From contig NZ_LWLS01000079.1 in NCBI RefSeq assembly GCF_001905095.1, positions 1 to 64,000 on the forward strand: a DNA stretch of 64,000 nt, read 5' to 3'. Both the position numbers and the translations under genes were made by a program. The notes under the pieces are model-generated. The model ran no database searches. It worked only from the letters and a program-made list of their open reading frames with translations, and had not been told where the DNA came from. This document shows positions 15,992-24,270 of the stretch, in pieces; the stretch's first letter is position 1, and every line of letters begins with the position of its first letter. This stretch comes from Micromonospora sp. CB01531 (GTDB taxonomy: Bacteria; Actinomycetota; Actinomycetes; Mycobacteriales; Micromonosporaceae).

Positions 15992-17929
15992 ATGATCCGC
16001 CCGCACGACCCGCTCGCCGCCGTCGCCGCCGGCCTCGACCCCGGCCCGTTCGCGCTCGTCCGCCGCGCGGGCGCCGACCATCTCGACCTGTTCACCGGCA
16101 TGGTACGCACCGCCGAGCGGCTCGCCGACATCCCGCTGCCCGACGGCGGTCCCGGACCGCGCACGCTGGCCCTGGTCCCCTACCGGCAGATCACCGAACG
16201 GGGGTTCGCCTGCGTCGACGACGGGATGCCGCTGGAGTGCCTGGTCATCGGGGAGCACCGGCAGATCTCCCTGGCCGACGCGCTGGCCGCGCTGCCGGAC
16301 GCCCCGGTGGTCACCACCGACGCCGGCTTCGACAGCTCCGATGCCGAGTACGCGGCCACGGTCGGCCGGGTGCTCGCCGAGGAGATCGGCCGCGGCGAGG
16401 GCGCGAACTTCGTCATCCACCGCACCCTGCGGGCCACCGTGCAGGGCGACGCCCGGGCGGCGGCCCTGGCCGCGCTGCGCCGGCTGTTGCTGCGCGAACG
16501 CGGCGCGTACTGGACGTTCGTCGTGCACACCGGCACCCGGACCCTGGTCGGGGCGAGCCCGGAACGGCACGTCAGCGTGGACGACGGTCTGGTCATGATG
16601 AACCCGATCAGCGGCACGTTCCGGCACACCGGCGCGGCGGCGGACCGGGAGGCCCTGCTGCGTTTCCTCCACGACCCGAAGGAGGTCGAGGAGCTGTACA
16701 TGGTGCTCGACGAGGAGCTGAAGATGATGGCCACCGTCGCCGAGCACGGCGGGCAGGTGGTCGGGCCGTACCTCAAGGAGATGGCTCACCTGGCACACAC
16801 CGAGTACCTGCTGGCCGGACGGGGTTCCCGCGACGTCCGGGAGGTGCTGCGGGAGACCATGTTTGCGCCCACGGTCACCGGCAGCCCGATGGAGAACGCG
16901 TGCCGGGTGATCGCCCGGCACGAGCGGACCGGCCGCCGCTACTACGCCGGGGTGCTCGCCCTGCTCGGCCGGGACGCCGCGGGCCGGCAGACCCTCGACG
17001 CGCCCATCCTGATCCGCACCGCGGAGCTCTCCCCCACCGGCGAGCTGCGGGTGCCGGTCGGCGCGACGCTGGTCCGGCACTCCACCGCCGCCGGTGAGGT
17101 GGCCGAGACCCACGCCAAGGCAGCTGGGGTGCTCGCCGCGCTCGGCCTCGGCCCCGACGCGCCGGCGGCCCGCCCGGCTCAGTCCGGCCCGGACGCGCCG
17201 GGCCGCGCGCTCGCCGACGACCCCGAGGTGCGCGCCGCCCTCGCCGCCCGCAACGCGCCGCTGGCCCGGTTCTGGCTGGACCAGCGGACCCCCGGGGCAA
17301 CGGTCCTGCCCGGGCTGGCCGGCCGGCGGGCGCTGATCGTGGACGGCGAGGACACCTTCACCGGCATGCTCGCCCACCAGCTCGGCGCCCTCGGCCTGGC
17401 CGTGGCGCGCCGCGGCTGGCAGCAACCCGGTCCGGTCGGGGAGTACGACCTGGTGGTGATGGGCCCGGGCCCGGGCGACCCGACCGACCTCGCCGAGCCG
17501 AAAATGGCGACGATGCGGGCGCTGCTGGCAGAGCTCCTGGCCGCGGGCCGGCCGACCCTCGCCGTCTGCCTCGGACACCAGCTCCTGGCCGGGCTGCTCG
17601 GGCTGCCGCTGCACCGGCGGGACGCGCCGTACCAGGGGGTGCCGCGGGACGTGCCGGTGTTCGGCGCCACCCGCCGGGTCGGCTTCTACTCCAGCTTCAC
17701 CGCCCGGGCCGGCGCGGACCGGGTCGCCACGCCGTACGGCCCCGTCGAGCTGTCCCGGGACCCGGCCGACGGAGCGGTACACGCGCTGCGCGGGCCCGGC
17801 TTCGCCGGCGTGCAGTTCCACCCGGAGTCGGTACTGAGCCGCGACGGCATGGTCATCCTCGCCGAACTGCTCGCGCATCTGCTCGACCATCGCGCGCTCG
17901 CCGGGCATGCGCCGGCCGACCGGGGGTAG
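15992..17929 (+). CDS. Fused anthranilate synthase-type enzyme (TrpE-TrpG / PhzE-like)
   Basis: 645 aa. The chorismate-binding domain spans about residues 1-400 (FVIHRTLRATVQGD, MMNPISGTFRHTG, HDPKEVEELYMVLDEELKMM, HTEYLLAG, RETMFAPTVTGSPMENACR). The glutamine amidotransferase domain spans about 440-640, with Cys526 in AVCLGHQLLAG and His610-Pro-Glu612 in FHPES. The fusion order and motifs match both bacterial TrpEG and PhzE (2-amino-2-deoxyisochorismate synthase). The Trp-Trp attenuator upstream argues for anthranilate and tryptophan. No phenazine or other trp genes are adjacent. A terminator follows the stop. Confidence 0.85.
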   Translation: MIRPHDPLAAVAAGLDPGPFALVRRAGADHLDLFTGMVRTAERLADIPLPDGGPGPRTLALVPYRQITERGFACVDDGMPLECLVIGEHRQISLADALAALPDAPVVTTDAGFDSSDAEYAATVGRVLAEEIGRGEGANFVIHRTLRATVQGDARAAALAALRRLLLRERGAYWTFVVHTGTRTLVGASPERHVSVDDGLVMMNPISGTFRHTGAAADREALLRFLHDPKEVEELYMVLDEELKMMATVAEHGGQVVGPYLKEMAHLAHTEYLLAGRGSRDVREVLRETMFAPTVTGSPMENACRVIARHERTGRRYYAGVLALLGRDAAGRQTLDAPILIRTAELSPTGELRVPVGATLVRHSTAAGEVAETHAKAAGVLAALGLGPDAPAARPAQSGPDAPGRALADDPEVRAALAARNAPLARFWLDQRTPGATVLPGLAGRRALIVDGEDTFTGMLAHQLGALGLAVARRGWQQPGPVGEYDLVVMGPGPGDPTDLAEPKMATMRALLAELLAAGRPTLAVCLGHQLLAGLLGLPLHRRDAPYQGVPRDVPVFGATRRVGFYSSFTARAGADRVATPYGPVELSRDPADGAVHALRGPGFAGVQFHPESVLSRDGMVILAELLAHLLDHRALAGHAPADRG

Positions 17930-17939
17930 GACTACAACA

Positions 17940-17981
17940 ACCGGTGGCCGGACGGGTCCGAACCCTCGCCCGGCCACCGGT
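17940..17981. terminator. Bidirectional terminator, trpEG-like and wrbA
   Basis: Perfect 12-bp stem ACCGGTGGCCGG/CCGGCCACCGGT with an 18-base loop between convergent stops. Confidence 0.75.
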
Positions 17982-17990
17982 CTCCCGTGC

Positions 17991-18608
17991 TCAGCCGGCC
18001 ATCCCCCGCTTCAGCGCGGCGCTGATCTGGATCGCCCGCTTGGCGGTCAGCGCTGTGGCCCCCAACGCGAGGTGGTCCGGCGCGATCTCGCCGTTGTTGC
18101 TGGTGTGCGAGGCGCCGTACGGGTTGCCCGCGACGAACTGGCTGGGGTCGGTGTAGCCGGGGGTCACCACCACCCCACCCCAGTGGTAGAACACGTTGAA
18201 GAGCGCCAGCAGCGTGGACTCCTGACCGCCGTGCGAGGTGGCCGTGGAGCAGAACGCCGAGTAGACCTTGTTGGCCAGGATGCCCTGGGCCCAGAGCGGG
18301 CCGGTGGTGTCGATGAACTGCTTGAGCTGGGCGGCCACCATCCCATAGCGGGTAGGCGAGCCGAAGATCACCACATCGGCCCAGGAAAGGTCGTCGAGCT
18401 GCGCCTCCATCACGTCCTGCGTCTCCAGGTGGTGCGCCTGCCACCCCGAGTTGGAGCGGATCGCCTCGTCGGGCGCCAGCTCACGCACCTTGCGCAGGCG
18501 GACCTCGGCACCGGCCTCGCCCGCGGCCTCGACCGCTGACTGCGCCATCTGGTAGGTGATGCCGGTCGCGCTGTAATAGATCACCGCGACGTTGACCTGG
18601 CCGTCCAT
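17991..18608 (-). CDS. wrbA: WrbA-type NAD(P)H:quinone oxidoreductase
   Basis: 205 aa flavodoxin-like protein. The FMN phosphate loop is YYSATGITYQMAQ near residue 12. The flavin-ring loops are GSPTRYGMVAAQLKQFID and TSHGGQESTLLALFN, both diagnostic of WrbA. It is expected to be a cytosolic tetramer that reduces quinones by two electrons and limits redox cycling. ATG 18608 lies downstream of GAGGAGGG (spacing about 10). A single gene, convergent with the synthase. Confidence 0.92.
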   Translation of the reverse strand: MDGQVNVAVIYYSATGITYQMAQSAVEAAGEAGAEVRLRKVRELAPDEAIRSNSGWQAHHLETQDVMEAQLDDLSWADVVIFGSPTRYGMVAAQLKQFIDTTGPLWAQGILANKVYSAFCSTATSHGGQESTLLALFNVFYHWGGVVVTPGYTDPSQFVAGNPYGASHTSNNGEIAPDHLALGATALTAKRAIQISAALKRGMAG

Positions 18609-18981
18609 CAGACGTTTCCCTCCTCGGTTCCGGGGCGAGCTCGGAGGACTACCCGTTGGTTGCGGCATCAAACGACTGCCGTGGCATACTCCGCGGCTTG
18701 ATCCACCCCTATCGATCGGTCAGCAAACCTCAATATTTGCGCAAGTTCGGACCGGAACGGCTGCCTGGAATCCGGACTCCGGGGATCCTGTTCGCACCGG
18801 TGCCGATCCGCGCCCCACCGCCCGGAGGCACCTGAACGGGGGATCGCGCTCCGCCGGCACGCCGGCTGGCGCAGCGCGATCAGGTGTTCTCCTCCTGCTC
18901 CTCCTATTCGTCCCGATTCCCCGGCATGCCGTCCCCGCCGACGGGGATCCTCTCGGTGACCCACGAGAGGGAGGACGAACC
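18609..18981. other. Divergent intergenic region, wrbA and PRC/DUF2382 gene
   Basis: About 370 bases with locally lower GC around 18700-18760. It must carry promoters for both flanking genes. No gene, strong palindrome or clear -35/-10 pair could be assigned. Confidence 0.3.
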
Positions 18982-19708
18982 ATGCGGCTCACCGAACCGC
19001 AGATCCGCTCGCTGTACGGGCAGGACGTCCAGGACCGCTCGGGCGCGACGATCGGCACCGTGGGCCAGGTCTGGGCAAACCCCGCAGGCGAGCCCACCTG
19101 GGCCAGCGTGCGCACCGCCGGCACGGGTCACCGCGAGTCGATGACTCCGCTGCACGCGGCCCAGTGGCAGGCGGGCCGACTGCGGGTGCCGTACGACCGG
19201 ACGACCGTCCGCACCGCCCCCGCCGTGGAGCCCGGCACCCGACCAGCCGCTCGGCGCGGACCAGCTGGCCCTGCTCCACCGGCACTACCAGCTGCCGCCC
19301 GAGGGCGCGGCCCGACGGCCGGAGCGGCCCGGGCCACCGGAGCTGACCCGGTTCGAGGAACAAGCCCGGTTCGACACCGAGACCGTACCGGCCGGCACGG
19401 CCCGGCTCCGCAAGCGCGTGGTGACCGAGAACGTGCACACCACCGTGCCGGTCGCCCACGAGGAGGCGACCCTCGTCCGGGAACCGATCGCGGAGGCGGA
19501 CCGGGGTACCGTGCCCGCGGGCACCGACATGGAGCAGCGCGAGATGGTGCTGCACGCCGAACGCCCGGTGGTGGTCAAGGAGCGGGTCCCGGTCGAACGG
19601 GTCCGGCTGGCCACCCACCAGGTCGTCGAGCAGCGGCCCGCCCATGCCCAGGTCCGCAGGGAAGTGGTCGAGGCGGACGTGCCCGAGGAGGCCCGGCCGG
19701 CGGAGTGA
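18982..19708 (+). pseudogene. PRC-barrel/DUF2382 (YsnF-like) gene with a +1 frameshift
   Basis: ATG 18982 (GGGAGG eight bases upstream) reads a PRC-barrel domain: LYGQDVQDRSGATIGTVGQV and GEPTWASVRT. At 19237-19241 (ggcacccgac) the reading frame must shift by one extra base to continue as DQPLGADQLALLHRHYQLPP and then the DUF2382 domain (RLRKRVVTENVHTTVPV, REPIAEADRG, ERVRLATHQVVEQRP), which ends at 19708. The unshifted frame runs into low-complexity Gly/Arg/Pro sequence. Both halves keep normal codon use, so this is a very recent mutation or a sequencing error. The family is linked to stress responses. Confidence 0.82.
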
Positions 19709-19720
19709 GGCGAGAGCAAC

Positions 19721-19751
19721 CCGGGCGGGTGGGCCTCTCCCACCCGCCCGG
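19721..19751 (+). terminator. Terminator after DUF2382 gene
   Basis: Perfect 13-bp stem CCGGGCGGGTGGG/CCCACCCGCCCGG with a 5-base loop. Confidence 0.8.
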
Positions 19752-19817
19752 TCGCGTCCGGCGGAAACGTCGGACCCGCCGCCTATGCTGACCGTCCACC
19801 ACTGACGGGAGGCACGC

Positions 19818-20915
19818 GTGCCAGCACGGCTCACCGGCGCCGAGGCGCTGGCGCTGCGGATGACCAGCCTGCTGCTGCGCCCGCACCCGGTGGCGCGCCC
19901 CGACGGGGTCGCCGGAGTGGTCGAGTGGTTCGGCGCGATGCAGGCCCAGGACAACGCGAGCGGCCTGTGGTCGCTCGGCGTACGGCTGCCGGGGCGCACC
20001 CTGGCCGACGTGCGGGCGGCGCTGGAGCGGCGGGAGGCGCTGCGGACCTGGCCGATGCGCGGCACGGTCCACCTGGTGCCGTCCCGTGACGCCCAGTGGA
20101 TGCTGGCGGTGACCGGCGTCCGCACCCTGGCCGGCGCCGCCACCCGCCGGGCACAGCTCGGGCTCACCGAGGCCGAGGCGGACCGGGCCGTGGACGTGCT
20201 GGGCGCGGCCCTGGCCGGCGGCCGCCGCCTCACCCGTGCGGAGTGCCTGGCCGCCCTCGGCGCCGCCGGCATCGACACCACCGGGCAGCGGGGCTACCAC
20301 CTGCTCTGGTACGCCGCCCAGCGCGGCGTCACCTGCATCGCCCCGCACGTCGGCACCGAGCAGACGTTCGCCCTGCTGGACGAGTGGGTGCCCGACCCGC
20401 ACCGGCCGGAGCGGGACGAGGCGCTCGGCATCCTCGCCCTACGGTACGTGCGTAGCCACGGCCCGGTCACCGGGCACGAGCTGGCCCGGTGGACCGGCCT
20501 GACGGTCACTGACGCACGGCGGGGCCTCGCGGTGGCCGGCGACGCCCTGGCCCCGGTAGTGGTGGACGGGGTCGAGGCGATGGTCGACGCCGCCCTCCTC
20601 GACGCGCCCCGCGAGCCGGTCGACGACGTGCACACGCTGCTCGGCTTCGACGAATACCTGCTCGGCTTCAAGGACCGCACGCTGATGCTCGACCCGGCGC
20701 ACGCCGCCGCCGTGGTCCCCGGCAACAACGGGGTGTTTCTGCCGACGGTGGTCCACGGCGGCCGGGTGATCGGCACCTGGAAGCGGACGGTCGGGAAGGC
20801 CTCGGTCTCGGTGACCGTGCAGCCGCTGGCGCCGTTCGACGCCGCGCTGCGCTCCCGCGTCGAGTCCGCCCTGGCCGACTACGCCCGCTACCTCAACCTG
20901 TCCCTGCGTACCTGA
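19818..20915 (+). CDS. Winged-helix DNA-binding domain protein (HTH_42 type)
   Basis: 365 aa. Start region LALRMTSLLLRPH and GVVEWFGAMQAQDNASGLWSLGVRL, then EALRTWPMRGTVHLVPSRDA and a C-terminal FDEYLLGFKDRTLML, are the typical blocks of the PF06224 family. Some relatives (YcaQ, AlkX) are DNA glycosylases acting on crosslinks or bulky alkyl adducts; whether this branch has that activity is unknown. GTG 19818 follows GGGAGG with five bases between. A TATGCT -10 candidate lies at about 19783. Single gene. Confidence 0.85.
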   Translation: MPARLTGAEALALRMTSLLLRPHPVARPDGVAGVVEWFGAMQAQDNASGLWSLGVRLPGRTLADVRAALERREALRTWPMRGTVHLVPSRDAQWMLAVTGVRTLAGAATRRAQLGLTEAEADRAVDVLGAALAGGRRLTRAECLAALGAAGIDTTGQRGYHLLWYAAQRGVTCIAPHVGTEQTFALLDEWVPDPHRPERDEALGILALRYVRSHGPVTGHELARWTGLTVTDARRGLAVAGDALAPVVVDGVEAMVDAALLDAPREPVDDVHTLLGFDEYLLGFKDRTLMLDPAHAAAVVPGNNGVFLPTVVHGGRVIGTWKRTVGKASVSVTVQPLAPFDAALRSRVESALADYARYLNLSLRT

Positions 20916-20969
20916 GGCACGAGCGTGGATCGGCAGAGGTTTGCGGAGTTGCTGGAGAGCATCCGGCGG

Positions 20970-21551
20970 TCAGGGAAGCGACGGCCGCGGATGCACTCGG
21001 GCCAGGTCAACCGGCGTGTCCACGTCGGCCGGTGACCCGTCGCACGGCACCACGGTCACCAGGTCGGCCCGAGCCCGCAGGAAGTCGCGGGCACCCCGGT
21101 CCCCCGTCGCGTACGGCGCGACCAGCGGCCAGGTGGCGCGGCTGAGCAGGACCGGATGGCCGGGCCGGCCGGCGTAGCCGGCGACGGCGACGACGGCACC
21201 GGCCGCGTACGCCGCGCGTACCCGGCGGACCGCGGCCGGGGTCAGCCAGGGCTGGTCGACGAGCACCACCACAACCGCGTCGGCGACGTCCGGCAGTGAG
21301 TCCAGGCCGCGCAGCAGCGAGCCGCCGAGGCCGTCGCGCCACCACGGGTTGACCACCGGGACCGCGCCGGGCAGTGCGGGAAGCCGGCCGGCACCCGCGC
21401 CGACCACCGCGTGCACCGGGTCGCAACCGCCGAGGTGCAACAGCCGGACCGCGCGCCGGAGCAGCGGCTCACCGTCCCAGTCGAGGAGTGCCTTCGGCCG
21501 GCCGAGCCGGCGTCCGGCCCCGGCGGCGAGCACCAGCCCGGCCACGGTCAC
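20970..21551 (-). CDS. MocA-like molybdenum cofactor cytidylyltransferase
   Basis: 193 aa. The nucleotidyltransferase signature VAGLVLAAGAGRRLGRPKAL is at the N-terminus. PWWRDGLGGSLLRGLDSL and VVVLVDQPWLTPAAV follow, and GRPGHPVLLSRATW fits the MocA/MobA-like CTP/GTP:molybdopterin group. It would convert Mo-molybdopterin to the dinucleotide form needed by the hydroxylase encoded divergently at 22730. GTG 21551 overlaps the xdhC stop as GTGA, showing coupling. Confidence 0.87.
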   Translation of the reverse strand: MTVAGLVLAAGAGRRLGRPKALLDWDGEPLLRRAVRLLHLGGCDPVHAVVGAGAGRLPALPGAVPVVNPWWRDGLGGSLLRGLDSLPDVADAVVVVLVDQPWLTPAAVRRVRAAYAAGAVVAVAGYAGRPGHPVLLSRATWPLVAPYATGDRGARDFLRARADLVTVVPCDGSPADVDTPVDLARVHPRPSLP

Positions 21552-22651
21552 CGCGCCGCCGCCGAGGTCAGGCCGGTCGGGTGGGCGGCGTGAATCGGGC
21601 CGGTCAGGCCGGACAGCGGCCGGCCGCTGCCGCCGTGGCGCCAGGCCACCACCTCCGCGGCGATCGCCAGCGCCGTCTCGGCCGGGCCGCGTCCGCCGAG
21701 GTCCAGCCCGGCCGGCGCGCGCAGCCGGGCCAGCTGTGCCTCGGCTACCCCGTCGGCGCGTAGGCGGATGAGGCGGGCCTCGTGCGCGGCGCGGCTGCCG
21801 AGCACGCCGAGGTAGCCGGCCGGGGTGGCCAGCGCCGCGCGCAGCAGCGGGAGCTCGTAGCGGGGGTCGTGACCGAGCAGGCAGAGCACCGTGTCCGGGG
21901 TGACCGGGGTGGCGGCCAGCAGGCGGTGCGGCCAGGCCCGGTGCACCTCGTGTGCGGCGGGCAGCCGGGCGACGGTGGCGAACGCGGGTCGCGGGTCGCA
22001 GGCGACGACCCGGTAGCCGAGGTCCGCGCCGATCCGGGCGAGCGCCGCGGCGACGGCGGTGGCACCGAACAGCAGCATCCGCGGTGCGGCCGGCATTGCC
22101 TGGAACAGCACCCGCACGCCGGGGCGCGCGCCGTAGCCCAGCACCACGGCGTCGGCCGGCAGCCCGGCGGCGCGGTCGACGGCCCAGTCGTCCAGGTCCG
22201 CGGTGCCGAGCGTGCCCTCGGTCCGGTCCGGTCGGACCACCAGCTCGGCGGCGAAGGGTGCCCGGCCGCCCACCACGGTTGCCACGGCGACCGGGTCGGG
22301 CCCGGCGAGCGCGGCGAGGGAGCGTGCCGTGGGGCAGTCCGCGGTCACCCGGCGCAGCAGCACCTCGACGGTGCCGGCGCAGCCGGGCCGGGCCGGCCAT
22401 GGGCCGTCCCCGCCCACCGGGTAGCGGGCGAGCCGGGTCCGGCCGGTGCGGAGGGTCTCCGCCGTCGCGTCGAGCACCGCAGACTCGACGCAGCCGGCCG
22501 GGATGCCGCCGCGCACGTCGCCGGTGGGGTCGACGGCGAGCAGGTCGCCCGGGCCGGTAACGGTGCCCGCGCTGCTGGCCACCACGGTCGCCAGGCCGAA
22601 AGGTATCCGTCGCCGCCGCCAGTCGTGGGCCGCGGCCAGGACCTCGCGCAT
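21548..22651 (-). CDS. XdhC/CoxI-family maturation protein
   Basis: 367 aa. The N-terminal XdhC domain shows IPFGLATVVASSAGTVTGPGD and GGIPAGCVESAVLD. The C-terminal Rossmann part has RMLLFGATAVAAALARIGADL, VLCLLGHDPRYELPLL, GYLGVLGSRAAHEAR and LDLGGRGPAETALAIAAEVV. The family sulfurates and inserts the molybdenum cofactor into xanthine-dehydrogenase-type enzymes. The Cys in AGCVES and in GCAGTVEVLL are candidate functional thiols. It runs divergently from the three subunit genes and is coupled to the MocA-like gene. Confidence 0.9.
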   Translation of the reverse strand: MREVLAAAHDWRRRRIPFGLATVVASSAGTVTGPGDLLAVDPTGDVRGGIPAGCVESAVLDATAETLRTGRTRLARYPVGGDGPWPARPGCAGTVEVLLRRVTADCPTARSLAALAGPDPVAVATVVGGRAPFAAELVVRPDRTEGTLGTADLDDWAVDRAAGLPADAVVLGYGARPGVRVLFQAMPAAPRMLLFGATAVAAALARIGADLGYRVVACDPRPAFATVARLPAAHEVHRAWPHRLLAATPVTPDTVLCLLGHDPRYELPLLRAALATPAGYLGVLGSRAAHEARLIRLRADGVAEAQLARLRAPAGLDLGGRGPAETALAIAAEVVAWRHGGSGRPLSGLTGPIHAAHPTGLTSAAAR

Positions 22652-22717
22652 GCCGCTCCACCGATCGCCAGTTTCGGGCTTCTGCCCGTATTTGTCATTA
22701 GATGTCGTAGTCAACGG

Positions 22718-22723
22718 TAGTCT
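22718..22723 (+). promoter_or_regulatory. TAGTCT -10 element, leaderless start of hydroxylase operon
   Basis: TAGTCT (TANNNT) is separated from GTG 22730 by six bases (ggcgcg), with no ribosome site. A TTGTCA at 22692-22697 is a possible but long-spaced -35. Confidence 0.5.
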
Positions 22724-22729
22724 GGCGCG

Positions 22730-23281
22730 GTGCGCAGCGGGCGGGAGAGCGGGAAACCGGCGGACGACGACCGGTCGTCCCGCATCACGCTCACCGTCAA
22801 CGGCGTCGACCACGACCTGACGCTGGACAACCGGACCACCCTGCTGGACGCCCTGCGCGAGCGGCTCACCCTGATCGGCAGCAAGAAGGGCTGCGACCAC
22901 GGGCAGTGCGGCTCGTGCACGGTCCGGCTCGACGGCCGGCGGGTGAAGAGCTGCCTGATCCTGGCGGTCACCCTGGACGGCCGGACGGTGGTCACCGTGG
23001 AGGGACTCGCCGGCCCGGCGGACCTGTCCCCGCTCCAGGCCGCGTTCGTCGCGCACGACGCCTTCCAGTGTGGCTACTGCACACCCGGGCAGCTCTGTTC
23101 CGCCCGCGGGATGCTCGACGAGGTGGCCCGGGACTGGCCCAGCGCGGTGACCGAGGACCTGACCGCACCGGTGGAGCTGACCGACGCGGAGGTACGGGAA
23201 CGGATGAGCGGCAACCTGTGCCGCTGCGCCGCGTACCCGCACATCGTGGCCGCGATCCGGGACGTGGCGGCGGCGCGGTGA
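22730..23281 (+). CDS. 2Fe-2S subunit of molybdenum hydroxylase (xanthine dehydrogenase type)
   Basis: 183 aa. A plant-type ferredoxin [2Fe-2S] site is in GCDHGQCGSCTVRLDG plus a later Cys (KSCLI). The second [2Fe-2S] domain has FQCGYCTPGQLCSARGM and SGNLCRCAAYPHIV. This is the small electron-transfer subunit of three-subunit hydroxylases (YagT/CoxS class). Start: GTG 22730, probably leaderless. The stop overlaps the next gene as GTGA. Confidence 0.94.
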   Translation: MRSGRESGKPADDDRSSRITLTVNGVDHDLTLDNRTTLLDALRERLTLIGSKKGCDHGQCGSCTVRLDGRRVKSCLILAVTLDGRTVVTVEGLAGPADLSPLQAAFVAHDAFQCGYCTPGQLCSARGMLDEVARDWPSAVTEDLTAPVELTDAEVRERMSGNLCRCAAYPHIVAAIRDVAAAR

Positions 23282-24270
23282 GGGCCTTCCGCTACCACCG
23301 GCCGGCCGACGTCACGGAGGCGGTCGCGCTGCTCGACGCCGAGCCGGAGGCGGCGTACCTCGGCGGCGGGACCAACCTGGTGGACCTGATGAAACTCGGG
23401 GTGCAGCGACCCGACCTGCTGGTCGACGTCACCGGCCTGCCCCTGGACACGGTGGAGGCCCTACCGCACGGCGGGCTGCGAATCGGGGCGACCGTGCGCA
23501 ACAGCGACCTCGCCGCGGACCCGATGGTCCGGCGGGACCACCCGTTGCTCTCCCGGGCGCTGCTCGCCGGCGCCTCCGGGCAGCTGCGCAACATGGCCAC
23601 CACCGCCGGGAACCTGCTGCAACGCACCCGCTGCGTCTACTTCCAGGACACCGGGAAGGCGTGCAACAAGCGGGAGCCCGGCACCGGCTGCGCGGCGCGC
23701 CACGGGCAGAACCGGGACCTGGCCATCCTCGGCTGGTCCGAACTGTGCGTGGCCACCCACCCGTCGGACCTGGCGGTCGCCCTGGTCGCCCTCGACGCGG
23801 TGGTGGAGGTGCACGACCCGGGCGGCGCGCGGGAGATCCCCCTGGTCGACCTGCACCGGACGCCCGGCGAGCATCCCGAGCGGGAGACCAGCCTCCCCCA
23901 CGGCGCACTGATCACCGGGGTACGGATCCCGCCGCTGCCATTCGCCCGCCACTGCACCTACCTCAAGGTGCGCGACCGGGCCAGCTTCGCGTTCGCGGTC
24001 GGCTCGGTGGCCGCGGCGCTGGACCTGGCCGAGGACACGGTCCGCGACGTCCGGCTGGCGTACGGGGCGGTCGCGCACAGGCCGTGGCGGGCCTACCGGG
24101 CGGAGGAGGCGTTGCGCGGCCGCCCGTTCACCGCCGAGCTGGCCGCCCAGGCCGCGGACGCCGAGCTCGCCGCCGCCCGTCCCCTGCCACACAACGGGTT
24201 CAAGGTGCCGCTGATCCGCAACCTCACCGTCCGGGCGTTGACCGCGCTGGCCGGGGCGGCACCCCGATGA
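23278..24270 (+). CDS. FAD-binding subunit of molybdenum hydroxylase
   Basis: 330 aa. The FAD pyrophosphate loops are YLGGGTNLVDLMKLGVQ near residue 25 and MATTAGNLLQRTRC near 110, as in the YagS/CoxM class. A Cys-rich stretch (RCVYFQDTGKACNKREPGTGC) is shared with the YagS subgroup, where it may hold an extra [4Fe-4S] cluster (family knowledge). The C-terminal CO_dehydrogenase-FAD domain is complete. It is coupled at both ends: GTGA with the 2Fe-2S gene and ATGA with the catalytic subunit. Confidence 0.93.
   Translation: MRAFRYHRPADVTEAVALLDAEPEAAYLGGGTNLVDLMKLGVQRPDLLVDVTGLPLDTVEALPHGGLRIGATVRNSDLAADPMVRRDHPLLSRALLAGASGQLRNMATTAGNLLQRTRCVYFQDTGKACNKREPGTGCAARHGQNRDLAILGWSELCVATHPSDLAVALVALDAVVEVHDPGGAREIPLVDLHRTPGEHPERETSLPHGALITGVRIPPLPFARHCTYLKVRDRASFAFAVGSVAAALDLAEDTVRDVRLAYGAVAHRPWRAYRAEEALRGRPFTAELAAQAADAELAAARPLPHNGFKVPLIRNLTVRALTALAGAAPR

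Noticed and set aside
15740-17977. 745-codon open frame on the minus strand
   Set aside because: Antisense shadow of the TrpEG/PhzE-like gene; low-complexity composition typical of the complementary frame in GC-rich DNA and no family motifs.
20970-24270. CO dehydrogenase (cox) operon instead of xanthine-dehydrogenase type
   Set aside because: The FAD subunit has the Cys-rich YagS-type stretch and the catalytic subunit is of the YagR class; the CoxL active-site Cys loop was not seen.
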